DNA of 64,000 bases from NCBI RefSeq assembly GCF_049800775.1, contig NZ_JBNAFR010000014.1:6515-70514 (forward strand), read 5' to 3'. The notes below the pieces were generated by a model that saw only the letters and a list, made by a program, of their open reading frames with translations, was not told the DNA's origin and ran no database searches. Positions 49,038-57,652 of this stretch are shown here, piece by piece. Source of the stretch: Dinoroseobacter sp049800775. GTDB lineage: Bacteria > Pseudomonadota > Alphaproteobacteria > Rhodobacterales > Rhodobacteraceae. Both the position numbers and the translations under genes were made by a program. Each line of letters opens with the position of its first letter. Position 1 is the stretch's first letter.

Positions 49038-49376
49038 CGGCCAGAGGCGCCGGTCCTGCTCTTCCATATCGGGGGGCCGAATTGCGGCTCCACCGCCCTG
49101 CAGCGCTCTCTCTTCCAGGGCCGTCGCGGTCTCGCGCGCCCGGGCATCCACTATACCGATCAGGCGTTCGGCATCGATCCGGACCGGGCGGTGTCCCACA
49201 ACCAGATGATGGTCCGACTGGCCCGGGCTGCGACCCGGGCCCGGTTCAAAACCCCGCAGATCTCGTCTTGTACCCCGCCCGCCCCCACCCGTCTGGCGGC
49301 CGCGCGGGCGGCGAGGACTGCGCGTCTCGCGGGGATCGACCTGCACGGGCTGCCCGGGCGCAGCCAACAGCTGTGA
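49038..49376 (+). pseudogene. Truncated sulfotransferase-like remnant
   Basis: In this frame the DNA after ugd translates to VLLFHIGGPNCGSTALQRSL, the 5'-PAPS loop of a sulfotransferase, then an N-terminal-like LARPGIHYTDQAFGIDPDR, ending at a stop after about 110 residues. No ATG or GTG precedes the motif after the ugd stop. The 3'-phosphate motif and the rest of the enzyme are missing. It therefore looks like the 5' end of a decayed gene, fused to unrelated sequence from about 49220 onwards. It could instead be an active fragment only if translation couples from ugd, which I judge unlikely. Confidence 0.6.
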
Positions 49377-49428
49377 GCGCCCTTGAAAGGCTCTGAAACA
49401 GGCTCTTTTCAAGCGATATACGCCGCCT

Positions 49429-50469
49429 TCAGGCGATCGCGTCGTCCATCAGCCGGGCCCGGAGGGCCAAGGCAAGAGGCCGGTCCTGCCCGGGTAGATC
49501 AAAGACCTCGCTCAGGATGCGATGGGCGCGGCGCAGGATCTGCGCCTCGGACATCTCGCCATAGGCGAGCCCCTCCGGGATCTGTCCGAACTCCGCCATC
49601 ACGAAGTGCTCGGGATCCTCATCGTCCAGAAACCCGCTGGCCAGGGCGAAATTCTCGTTCAGGAAGTGATCCCGGATCCGCCGCGCCTGATCCGCCGACA
49701 GCATCCGGGCATTGGGCCGCTGATAGGCCGGGGGCAGGGCCCGGGTCAGCCGATGGGCAAAGCGCGCGTCATGGCGGCTGTCGAAGAACACGTCATGGTG
49801 GCGCATCATGAAATGCATCAGGGCGAAATCGACGCTGGGATTGCTGGCCTCGGTAAAGACCGCCGCGGCCCCGGCGGGCCAGTCAAACAGCGCGAAGAAG
49901 TCATAGGCCGGCTGGCCGCGCACCATCCGGCGCGGCAGGAAGGGCCGCAGCCGGATCCGCGCGCCGGGCAGGGCGGCGCGCCAGGCCCGCATGATCCGCA
50001 GGTAATTGGGCTGGTTGACCCGCAGATGCCGCTGCACGCTGGCCTCCAGCGTCAGCCCGTCCTTGAGATCCCATTGCTTCCACGCCGAGGGGATCCAGTC
50101 GATCTGGGGCCGGATATAGGCCACCACGGTCACGTCGCAGGCCCGGTCGAGCCCGGCAAAGAGCCGGGCGGGCGCGCGCAGATCGGCCAGGTTTTCCGAG
50201 GACAGGACCAGCGTCTCGTCGGGGCCTGCGGCGGTGATCTGGCCGCGCAGGCGGGCCTGAAAGGCGACCCCGGCCTCGGGGCTCTCCATGGCCTGTTGCA
50301 GGGGCCAGAGCGGCGGTTGCAGCTGCGCTGGATCCTCGGGCAGGTCGAGATCGCGGTTGAAGACCCGCACCCCGCGGGCCCGTAGGGCCGGAAGCTGGGC
50401 CACCATCGCATTGAAGATCGAGGTGCTGCCGCATTTCGGGAAGCCCGCATGGAGGATCAGGGATGTCAC
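49429..50469 (-). CDS. Sulfotransferase-like protein
   Basis: Protein of 346 residues starting TSLILHAGFPKCGSTSIFNAMV, the 5'-PAPS loop. VTVVAYIRPQIDWIPSAWKQW follows at about residues 113-133, in the position of the 3'-phosphate motif (R-P-x(7)-S). The rest is less conserved. Among the sulfotransferases here it is the longest, and the closest in the N-terminus to the remnant just upstream (HIGGPNCGSTALQ versus HAGFPKCGSTSIF). The start is the GTG at 50467-50469. It is convergent with ugd and the remnant, and downstream of the 1296-residue fusion on the same strand, with 181 bp between. Confidence 0.8.
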   Translation of the reverse strand: MTSLILHAGFPKCGSTSIFNAMVAQLPALRARGVRVFNRDLDLPEDPAQLQPPLWPLQQAMESPEAGVAFQARLRGQITAAGPDETLVLSSENLADLRAPARLFAGLDRACDVTVVAYIRPQIDWIPSAWKQWDLKDGLTLEASVQRHLRVNQPNYLRIMRAWRAALPGARIRLRPFLPRRMVRGQPAYDFFALFDWPAGAAAVFTEASNPSVDFALMHFMMRHHDVFFDSRHDARFAHRLTRALPPAYQRPNARMLSADQARRIRDHFLNENFALASGFLDDEDPEHFVMAEFGQIPEGLAYGEMSEAQILRRAHRILSEVFDLPGQDRPLALALRARLMDDAIA

Positions 50470-50650
50470 CGCCGCCTCCGGGCTAGGGGGCCGGGACGCG
50501 CGCTGCGCCGAGACAGGGCCGGACAGAAGGGCGGGACCCGGGGCAGGGTGCCGTAGGGGAAACGGGGCGGGATCGCATGGCCTCCAGTTCTACAGGGCCG
50601 CCCCGGGAAGGCAAGCTGCGGGCGCGGGGCGGCTGCGGGGGACGCGGGGG

Positions 50651-53600
50651 TCAGACCCGGTGAAACACCCCGATCTCGGCCCAGTCAAAGCGCAGCACCG
50701 CCGAGGAGGGCCGCTTGCGCGCCTCCAGGGCAAAGCCGGCGGCGGTGATCTCGGGGATCAGTGCTGCGAGCGGGGTGTCCCCCACCACGAAGAGCGGCGC
50801 GCCGGGGGCCAGCAGCCGCGCCACCTCGGCCAGGGCAGGCCCGCGCAGTTCGGGGTCGTCGAGGGTCTCGTTCAGGCAGGCCAAGTTCAGGGATCCGGCC
50901 TCGTTGGGCAGGCGGCCTTCTGCGCCACCAAGGGCCTCGGCAAAGCTCTCGGGGGCTAGCATGGGCCCGCGGAACTGCTGATCCCAGAAGCCTTGCAGGG
51001 CGGCGGGGATGTTCACCCCCAGCCCCGGCAAGCGCCGATAGAGCAGGATCGTCTCGGCCAGCACCCGGTGCAGGCTGCGCGCCCGGCGGTCCGAGCCGCA
51101 TTGGCCACAGCGCGCCGCCACATCGCCGCCCTCGAAATCCGGAGCCTGATGGCCGCAGATATTGCAATGGCGCCCCTCGCGCCGGGCGATCCGGTCGAGC
51201 CAGCCCAGATCCACCAGGTTCGGCGGATGCAGCGCGCCGTGATGTTCATCCACCCGGGCAGCCAGCCCGGGCCGGGTTCTGTTGAACAGGGAGATCAGCC
51301 CGGGCACCTCGCCCAGTTTCCAGCCGCAGCTCTCCACGTAGAAGGAGTATTCCACATCCGTATAGGCATGGGGCACCGCCTCGGAGAACCCGCCGATCGT
51401 CTCGTACATGGCCCGGCGCAGGGCGAAGAACCCGCCCTGCACGTGGGAAAAGGCCCGGTCAGGATTGTCGGTGGCGAATGCGGGATTGCGGAAATCGTCG
51501 AAGAGCGCGATCCGCGACGGGTAATCCCGGCCATGCAGATAGCTCGGCGAATAGCACAAGGTCCCCGCCAGCCCGACCTCCGGATGCGCGTCGAGATAGG
51601 TGACAAAGGGCCGTTCCCAGCCCTGGCGGGAGGTCATGCCTTCCTTGCCGCAGACATAGATCATGTAATCCGACGATCCGTGGGCCATGCACAGATTGGT
51701 GCCGGGCCCCACCAGCGCATTCGCGCGGTTCAGGATCAGGGTCATGTTGTCCCGCGCCCCATAGACCGACAGCAGATGGGCCAGGGCCGGGGCGTCCGAG
51801 CCATTGTCGCAGACCACCAGATGGAAGGGCAGATCCGTATTGGCATAGAGCCGCCGGATCACCTCGCGGGTCTGGGCGAGGTTGTTCCAGGACACCACCA
51901 TCAGGTCGAGCGTCTCGCCCGCCCAGAAGCGCAGCAGCGTGTTGACCAGATCCGCCCCGTTATGGTTGCGCCGCAGATGGGCCTCGGCATCCTCGATCAT
52001 GGTCGCGACCGCGATCTCGGGCAGGGCGTAATAGGCGCGGATCTTCTCGGCCAGCGCCTCGGGCGTGACATCCTCCGACAGCATGCCCGTGATCCCGTCA
52101 TGGACCAGATCCGGGATCCCCGCGATGGGGGTGGTCAGCACCGGCAGCCCGGCGGCCATGGCCTCCATCAGGGTGGTGGGGATACCGTCCATATCCCCAT
52201 CCGCCGCCCGGACCGAGGGCACGGCAAACAGATCATGGGCCCGGAACACCTCCATCAGGGCCTCGCGGCCCTTCACCGGGCCATGGAGGGTGACATTGGT
52301 GATCCCGAGATCCTCGATGATCTGGCGATAGAGATCCTCCAGCGGGCCATAGCCATGGATGTTGATCGTGATCCCGTCGCGCTCCAGCAGCTTGCCCGCC
52401 CGGACCAGCACATCCAGCCCCTTCTTCTCGGCAAAGCGCGACACGGCGGCCACGGCCTTGTGGCGGCGCGCGGGGCGGTCCGGGGTCTTGCCGCCGGCAA
52501 AGAGATCCGGGTCGATGCAGTTGGAGTTGATCGTGATTTTCTCGGCCCGCACCCCGCGATCGACCAGATAGTCCCGGTGAAAGCGCGACAGGGTGAAGAT
52601 CTGCAAACACAGCGGGTCGGCGCTGATCTCGTCGAGCCGGTTGGCCACCACGTTCTTGTAGCGGAAGATATCCTGGGCATGGGCGATGCAGGTGAAGGGG
52701 ATGGCGGCCTTGCGCGCGGCGGGCCAGACCATGTCGGTCACCGTGGGATAGATGAAATGGCCATGGACCATGGTGCGCCCGGTCTCGGTCAGACGCGCGG
52801 CCAGATGGTCGGCATCCTGCACCTGTTCCCAGGTGATGTCGAAATCCGGGGCGAAATCGGGAAAGGGCGAGGCCCGGCAGAAGACCTGCACATCGATGCC
52901 CTGATCCTTCAGAAGGCGCAGCTCATTGAGCACGAAGGTCTCGGAGGGGACCGGGAAATGGGTGCAGTAATAGGCCAGTTTCAGATCCGCGCGCGGGATC
53001 TGCCGGGGCAGGGCGCGGGCCGGCAGCACCATGGGGGCAGGGGCCGTCCCGGCGGCCAGATCCGCCAGCAGCGGCGCATAGGCCTCGGCCATGGCCGCGT
53101 TATAGGCCGCCCGGCCAAAGGCGGTCTCTGCATGGGCCGCGGCGCGCAGCCCGTCCACCAGCAGCTGCTTGCGGTCCGCGCCGTAGGCCCGGATCCTGGC
53201 GGCCACGGCCTCGGTATCGCCCGCAGGCACCACATGGCCTGTCTCGCCCGGGATCAGCAGTTCGGGCGGCCCGCCATGGTCATAGACGATTGCCGGACGC
53301 CCGGCGGCCATCCCTTCGAGCACCGTGCGCCCGAAGCTTTCCTGAAACTGGGACAGGCTGAGCACCAGGTCGAGCTCGGCCATGGCCTCGGCGGGGGTGT
53401 CGCGATAGCCCGCGATGCGCAGGCTGCGGGGCAGCTCCCCGGCATCGATCCGCGCCTGCAGCGCCGCCGTATGGCTGTGTTCGGGTCCGATCAGCAGGAA
53501 TTCCGCGTCGGGCAGGTCTGGGGCGACCCGCCGGGCGATCTCGGCGAAATCGGCAATGCCCTTCTTGGGCATGTTCGAGCTGATCATGCCAATCCGCAGG

Positions 53601-54541
53601 GGGCCGTCCACGGGCGGCGGCGGCAGGCTCTGCAGCGCGCTCATATCGGCGGTGTTATAGACCACCGCGGCACCGCGCCCGGGCCGGTCGAAACAGGCGG
53701 CCGTGGCCCGCGAATTGGCGATGATCCGGTCGCAATGGCCCCATAGCGCGGCGATGATCCGGTCGGCATCCGCGCCCAGCATCTCCTGCAGGGAGGTGTC
53801 ATGGGTGATCAGTTCGCGCGCCTGCACCACGCCGGGCCGCCCCATGCGCCGGGCCGCGATCAGCGGCTCGCGCAGGGTGATGGTATTGGCATGGACGATA
53901 TCGATCCGCTCTTCGGCGATCAGCTGGGCAAAGCTGGTCACCGCTGCCTCATCCACCGGGCTGTCCAGCTGCCACCACTCATAGGCCAGCACGGCCAGGG
54001 CACAGGCCCTGCTGCGCAACAGCTCGATATAGGCCCTGTTGCCATCCCCGGGCACGGCCACGATCACGTTGATCTCCATGGCCGTCAGCGCGTCGAGCAT
54101 GTCCAGCAGGCTGCGCTCGGAGCCATAGAGCTGATCGCCCACCGTATGGGCCACCAGCAGCACCGTGGGCCGCATGGGCTGCCGCTCCCGGTGGCCGGGC
54201 AGGCGGGTGATCTCCGCCCGCAGCCCCGCACTGCGCGCCGGCGGCAGGACCGGGCGGGTCGGGGGGCGGGCCACACGGCCCTCGGGCTGGCCATAGCGGA
54301 TGTAATGGAGCACCGGATTGTAATCCGCCTCGGCCACATCCGCATAATCGCTGCGATAGGCCATGGCATCGAATTTCGGCCCCGGATTGCGCAGCAGCCG
54401 CGCCCCGAGCCAGAGGAAATGCTCCATCGGATCCATGCCCAGAGCCGCCACATCCGGATAGGTGTTGCGGTACCACAGGGCATCAAAGAGGCCCGATGCC
54501 TCGAGATCGGCGCGGTCGGAATTCGGATCGTCGGAGGTCAT
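50651..54541 (-). CDS. Multi-domain glycosyltransferase fusion (GT4-GT4-GT2-zinc ribbon)
   Basis: Protein of 1296 residues. Residues 17-90 hold two copies of a motif of the form FDxxxYxxxYxDVA...HYxxxGxxEGR. A first GT4 domain spans about 124-510 (VGDQLYGSERSLLDML, IGMISSNMPKKGIADFAEI, FQESFGRTVLEGMAAGRPAIVYDHGG). A second spans about 518-870 (FPVPSETFVLNELRLLKDQG, VSRFAEKKGLDVLVRAGKLL, IPTTLMEAMAAGLPVLTT). A GT2 domain lies at about 875-1110 (LMVVSWNNLAQTREVIRRLY, VVCDNGSDAPAL). Then comes a four-Cys zinc-ribbon (CNICG, CGQCGSDRRARSLHR) and a C-terminal part like a reduced methyltransferase. Three transferase sites could add three sugars in turn. The upstream coiled-coil gene ends 15 bp before it. 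Confidence 0.85.
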   Translation of the reverse strand: MTSDDPNSDRADLEASGLFDALWYRNTYPDVAALGMDPMEHFLWLGARLLRNPGPKFDAMAYRSDYADVAEADYNPVLHYIRYGQPEGRVARPPTRPVLPPARSAGLRAEITRLPGHRERQPMRPTVLLVAHTVGDQLYGSERSLLDMLDALTAMEINVIVAVPGDGNRAYIELLRSRACALAVLAYEWWQLDSPVDEAAVTSFAQLIAEERIDIVHANTITLREPLIAARRMGRPGVVQARELITHDTSLQEMLGADADRIIAALWGHCDRIIANSRATAACFDRPGRGAAVVYNTADMSALQSLPPPPVDGPLRIGMISSNMPKKGIADFAEIARRVAPDLPDAEFLLIGPEHSHTAALQARIDAGELPRSLRIAGYRDTPAEAMAELDLVLSLSQFQESFGRTVLEGMAAGRPAIVYDHGGPPELLIPGETGHVVPAGDTEAVAARIRAYGADRKQLLVDGLRAAAHAETAFGRAAYNAAMAEAYAPLLADLAAGTAPAPMVLPARALPRQIPRADLKLAYYCTHFPVPSETFVLNELRLLKDQGIDVQVFCRASPFPDFAPDFDITWEQVQDADHLAARLTETGRTMVHGHFIYPTVTDMVWPAARKAAIPFTCIAHAQDIFRYKNVVANRLDEISADPLCLQIFTLSRFHRDYLVDRGVRAEKITINSNCIDPDLFAGGKTPDRPARRHKAVAAVSRFAEKKGLDVLVRAGKLLERDGITINIHGYGPLEDLYRQIIEDLGITNVTLHGPVKGREALMEVFRAHDLFAVPSVRAADGDMDGIPTTLMEAMAAGLPVLTTPIAGIPDLVHDGITGMLSEDVTPEALAEKIRAYYALPEIAVATMIEDAEAHLRRNHNGADLVNTLLRFWAGETLDLMVVSWNNLAQTREVIRRLYANTDLPFHLVVCDNGSDAPALAHLLSVYGARDNMTLILNRANALVGPGTNLCMAHGSSDYMIYVCGKEGMTSRQGWERPFVTYLDAHPEVGLAGTLCYSPSYLHGRDYPSRIALFDDFRNPAFATDNPDRAFSHVQGGFFALRRAMYETIGGFSEAVPHAYTDVEYSFYVESCGWKLGEVPGLISLFNRTRPGLAARVDEHHGALHPPNLVDLGWLDRIARREGRHCNICGHQAPDFEGGDVAARCGQCGSDRRARSLHRVLAETILLYRRLPGLGVNIPAALQGFWDQQFRGPMLAPESFAEALGGAEGRLPNEAGSLNLACLNETLDDPELRGPALAEVARLLAPGAPLFVVGDTPLAALIPEITAAGFALEARKRPSSAVLRFDWAEIGVFHRV

Positions 54542-54556
54542 GCCGGGGCTCTGGTC

Positions 54557-55813
54557 TCAGGACGGGCCATGGCCGCTCTCGGATTGGCGGGGCTCGGAGG
54601 AGGGGGCTTCTGTCTCTGCCTCTGCCTCTGTCTTTGCCTCTGTCTTTGCCGCGGGCGTGGGGCGGGGCCCGTCCGATCCTGCCGGATCGTCGAGGGCTGC
54701 GGGAACAGGGGGTGTCTCTGGGGCCTGGGCAGGGTCCTCCGGGTCATGGTTCTGGACATGATCTGGGCCATGATCCGGGGCAGGGTCCGGTGCCGGGGGC
54801 GCTGTGTCGGTCTCTGCGGACGGCTCCCCGTCCGATGCGGGCGCGATCTCTGCCGGAGGGGCCTCTGTGCGGGTCTCCGCCCCGGTCTCTGCAGCAGGGG
54901 GGATCCCATCCATCATCGTCTCGCCAGCGTCGGCTTCGGATTCGGCTTTTGCCCCGATCTGTGCCTCTGTCCCGATCTCGGTCTGTGCGTCTGCGTCGGG
55001 TGCCGCCGCTGCGTCCCCGTCCAGATCCAAGTCCAGATCCGGATCCTCGCACGCCTCCCCGGTGGCCGCTTCCGGCGCCGGAGGTGTGGGCGGCGTGCGC
55101 GGCTGGGTCAGGTCGCGCGGCGCACGGCCCTCGGTCAGCCCGTATTTCACGAAATGCCAGGCCGGATCGGTGCCGCTCTCGGCCACATCCGGGTTGGTGG
55201 TCAGATAGTGCTCCGGATCAAACGCGCCGGTGGCGATCAGCCGCCGGGCGCAGTCGGCATAATCCGCATCCTCCAGCCGGGCCCCGTCTGCGGCAGGATC
55301 CGCAGCACCGGCCCCCTGCAACAGGGCCTCCATCAGCTCGGGCAGCCAGGCGATCATCCGGTCCTTGGCCTTTCGCAGGGCCCGCGTCTGATGTTCGCTG
55401 GCGGCCAGAAGCCGGGTCAGCTCGGCCATCTCGCGGGTCTGGGCCTCCAGTTGCTGGGCCTGCCGGTCGAGGGTGCGGGCGAAGGTCTCGGGGGCCAGAT
55501 CGCCCCCGGCGCGCGGCTCGCTCTGGGCCAGCAGACGGGTCAGGGTCAGCACCTCGGCCCGGGCGGTCTCGAGCCGGGCATGGGCCGCGTCCCGGGCGTC
55601 TTCGAGGATCCGGATCTCGACCTGGGCCTCCAGGATCCGGGTCTCGCGGTCATGGGCGGTCAGCCGTGCGTCCTTGAGAGCCGCGTCCAGCGTGGCCAGC
55701 TCGCCATCCTGCACCGCGCATCGGTCGGTCACGTCCCGGAGCCGGGTCTTCAAAGCCTGCAGGTCGTCCGGCAAAGCACTGTCCTGAGCTGGCGTCGCGC
55801 GAATTTCGGACAT
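54557..55813 (-). CDS. Coiled-coil protein with glycosyltransferase-associated motif
   Basis: Protein of 418 residues without a named family. Residues 15-175 are a long coiled coil (LDAALKDARLTAHDRETRIL). At about 194-230 stands FDPEHYLTTNPDVAESGTDP with HFVKYGLTEGR, the same motif that is repeated at the N-terminus of the fusion encoded next. The remainder is a low-complexity acidic Asp/Glu/Pro/Ala tail, partly from hexanucleotide repeats (54605-54655). No catalytic residues are seen. The ATG at 55811-55813 is chosen over one at 55843 because AAAGGGTGAG precedes it. It could be a scaffold or length-control partner of the fused glycosyltransferase. Confidence 0.7.
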   Translation of the reverse strand: MSEIRATPAQDSALPDDLQALKTRLRDVTDRCAVQDGELATLDAALKDARLTAHDRETRILEAQVEIRILEDARDAAHARLETARAEVLTLTRLLAQSEPRAGGDLAPETFARTLDRQAQQLEAQTREMAELTRLLAASEHQTRALRKAKDRMIAWLPELMEALLQGAGAADPAADGARLEDADYADCARRLIATGAFDPEHYLTTNPDVAESGTDPAWHFVKYGLTEGRAPRDLTQPRTPPTPPAPEAATGEACEDPDLDLDLDGDAAAAPDADAQTEIGTEAQIGAKAESEADAGETMMDGIPPAAETGAETRTEAPPAEIAPASDGEPSAETDTAPPAPDPAPDHGPDHVQNHDPEDPAQAPETPPVPAALDDPAGSDGPRPTPAAKTEAKTEAEAETEAPSSEPRQSESGHGPS

Positions 55814-56143
55814 GCTCACCCTTTGAAAAAAGCGCCGGAGCACGGCGCGTCATGCCGTCTTGCGGCGCTATTCGATCTGGCTTGGCAGGCTAATCCCGCG
55901 TTGCCGTAAGGAAAAGGTCCCGAAGGCTGCCGCCCCCGAGGTTCAACAGGGGGTGTCATGCAAATGCATCGGCATCCTGGCAAGACCGTCGCCCATTTCT
56001 GTTCCATGCGCCGCCCCTATGCGCGCAGATGCGGCCTTGGTGATGCAGTCCTGCCAGTATGGAGCGCGGGGCAGGGCGAGGCAATCTCCTCTCGCGGCCC
56101 GCTTGTCCCCCGTTGCCCTGGGATCGGGCAGAGGGTCGGGGGA
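55814..56143. other. Intergenic region upstream of the coiled-coil gene
   Basis: This 330-bp gap lies between the GT4 gene stop and the coiled-coil gene start, both leftward. It should carry the promoter of the coiled-coil/fusion operon, probably in the AT-richer part at 55860-55925. No gene, repeat or clear hairpin was seen. Confidence 0.4.
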
Positions 56144-57262
56144 TCAGGCCAGCCCCATCGCGTGCTGCAGCTTGTCGATGGCGTGGTTCAGGGTGAATTT
56201 CTCCAGCAGGCGCTGTCGGGCGGCCGCGCCATAGGCGGCGGCCATGTCCGGATCGGCCAGCAGCCGGTCAAGCTCCCGGGCCATGGCGTCCAGGTCATGC
56301 TCGTCCACCAGCGCGCCGCTCTCGCCCTCGATCACCGCCTCGGGGATGCCGCTATGGCGGGTGGAGACGATGGTCAGCCCGGCGGACATGGCCTCCATGA
56401 TGGCCACGGGCAGGCCCTCGGTGTCGCCATTGGAGGAGGTCACGGAATGCTGCAGGAAGAACGACGCCTCCCCCATGGTCTTGCGCACCACGTCATGGGG
56501 CTGGCTGCCGAGCAGCCGGATCCGGTCTTCCAGCCCGGCCTGGGCCACCGCGGCCTTGGCCTCCTCCCAGAGGGGGCCGTCGCCGATATAGTCGAGCCGG
56601 GCCTCGGGATGGGCCTCGGCGATCTTGGCAAAGGCGCCGATCGTGGTCAGCGGGGCTTTCTTTTCGACAAAGCGGCCCACGGCCATGCACAGGCCCGGGC
56701 TGCGGCTGGAGGGGGGGAAATTCTCGGCCTCGACACCGCAGGGCACCACGGTGATCCGGTCGGCGGGGCAGCCGATCCCGACCAGGTTGTCAGCGATGAA
56801 GCGCGACGGGGTGATGAAGCCCTCTGCCTGGGCAAAGAGGGTCTGATAGGCTTTGACGATCTTGGGAAAGCGCAAATGGCTGGAGGCGTCATAGCCGTGA
56901 AAATGCACATGCAGTTTGACCCCGGCGGCGGCGGCAGGGGCGGCCATCTCGACCCCCATTCCGCCGAATTCGGTCATCATCACCTCGGTGCCGGTCTGGC
57001 GCAGGAACCCGGCTACGGCCCGGTCCCGCAGGGGCTTGATCCGGCCCAGGGGCAGGGCGGGGCGGGCGCTGGTCGGGGTGCCGTCCGTGCCATAGCTGCG
57101 CGGGCGTTGGCCGATATCGCACAGGAAGGGGCCGTTGAATTCCGGGATCGGGGCTTCCGTATGTGTGACGAAGGCAGAGCGTCCCGGGGCCAGGCGCATG
57201 GCATGGGCGGTGACGAACGTTTCGGACACCAGTCCGAAATAGCGTGAAGCAAGAGCAAACAT
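56144..57262 (-). CDS. Family 4 glycosyltransferase
   Basis: GT-B fold glycosyltransferase of 372 residues. N-terminal half: MFALASRYFGLVSETFVTAHAMRL and LHVHFHGYDASSHLRFPK. C-terminal GT4 core: FITPSRFIADNLVGIGCPADRITVVPCGVE, LCMAVGRFVEKKAPLTTIGAFAKI, YIGDGPLWEEAKAAV, and the EX7E region SSNGDTEGLPVAIMEAMSAGLTIVSTRHSGIPE. The ATG at 57260-57262 is picked by family start; the frame is open to 57475 but not protein-like. It closely resembles the WcaL/AmsK-type colanic-acid transferases. Donor unknown. Confidence 0.88.
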   Translation of the reverse strand: MFALASRYFGLVSETFVTAHAMRLAPGRSAFVTHTEAPIPEFNGPFLCDIGQRPRSYGTDGTPTSARPALPLGRIKPLRDRAVAGFLRQTGTEVMMTEFGGMGVEMAAPAAAAGVKLHVHFHGYDASSHLRFPKIVKAYQTLFAQAEGFITPSRFIADNLVGIGCPADRITVVPCGVEAENFPPSSRSPGLCMAVGRFVEKKAPLTTIGAFAKIAEAHPEARLDYIGDGPLWEEAKAAVAQAGLEDRIRLLGSQPHDVVRKTMGEASFFLQHSVTSSNGDTEGLPVAIMEAMSAGLTIVSTRHSGIPEAVIEGESGALVDEHDLDAMARELDRLLADPDMAAAYGAAARQRLLEKFTLNHAIDKLQHAMGLA

Positions 57263-57652
57263 GACATGGAACACATCTAACGGCGCCCTGGGGCGGCAGG
57301 TGCCGATACAGTACGAACCGCCCCGGGGGCCAACAAGCCGCAGGTTCCGCGGCGTATAGCCGCCTGTGATTCGGGCGCGGCGGGGCCTTTGCTGGGCCCG
57401 GGCGCATCGCTGGGCCCGGGGGGGCTGGCGCCGGGACCACAGGGGCCCGAGGCCCTGTGTCCTGCCCGCGCGCAACCGGGCAACCGTGACCGTTTGAGCG
57501 CGTTAAGAGGGTGTTTTTCTTGCGGAGTGAGAGTCTCTTGACCTCAAGACTGGATCTGGATCATCTCTCGGGCATCAGGGAATTGTGCCCCGACAATTTC
57601 TTTTCTTCCAAAATGGGCGAGGCGTCTGCGGGCGCAATCGCAAGGAGCGTTT
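57263..57652. promoter_or_regulatory. Divergent intergenic region, GT4 / pyruvyltransferase-like gene
   Basis: These 390 bp separate two divergent genes and must contain both promoters. AT-richer DNA occurs at 57500-57620. A TTGACC hexamer at 57538-57543 could be a -35 element for the rightward gene, but no good -10 is seen 17 bp on. An AAGGAG ribosome-binding site at 57642-57647 serves the rightward gene. Confidence 0.45.

Noticed and set aside
48950..49396. 148-codon open frame on the plus strand after ugd
   Set aside because: A different frame from the sulfotransferase-like remnant; Arg/Gly/Pro/Ala-rich and starts inside ugd.
50993..53746. 917-codon open frame on the plus strand
   Set aside because: Antisense to the multi-domain glycosyltransferase; residues are low-complexity His/Gly/Asp/Arg.
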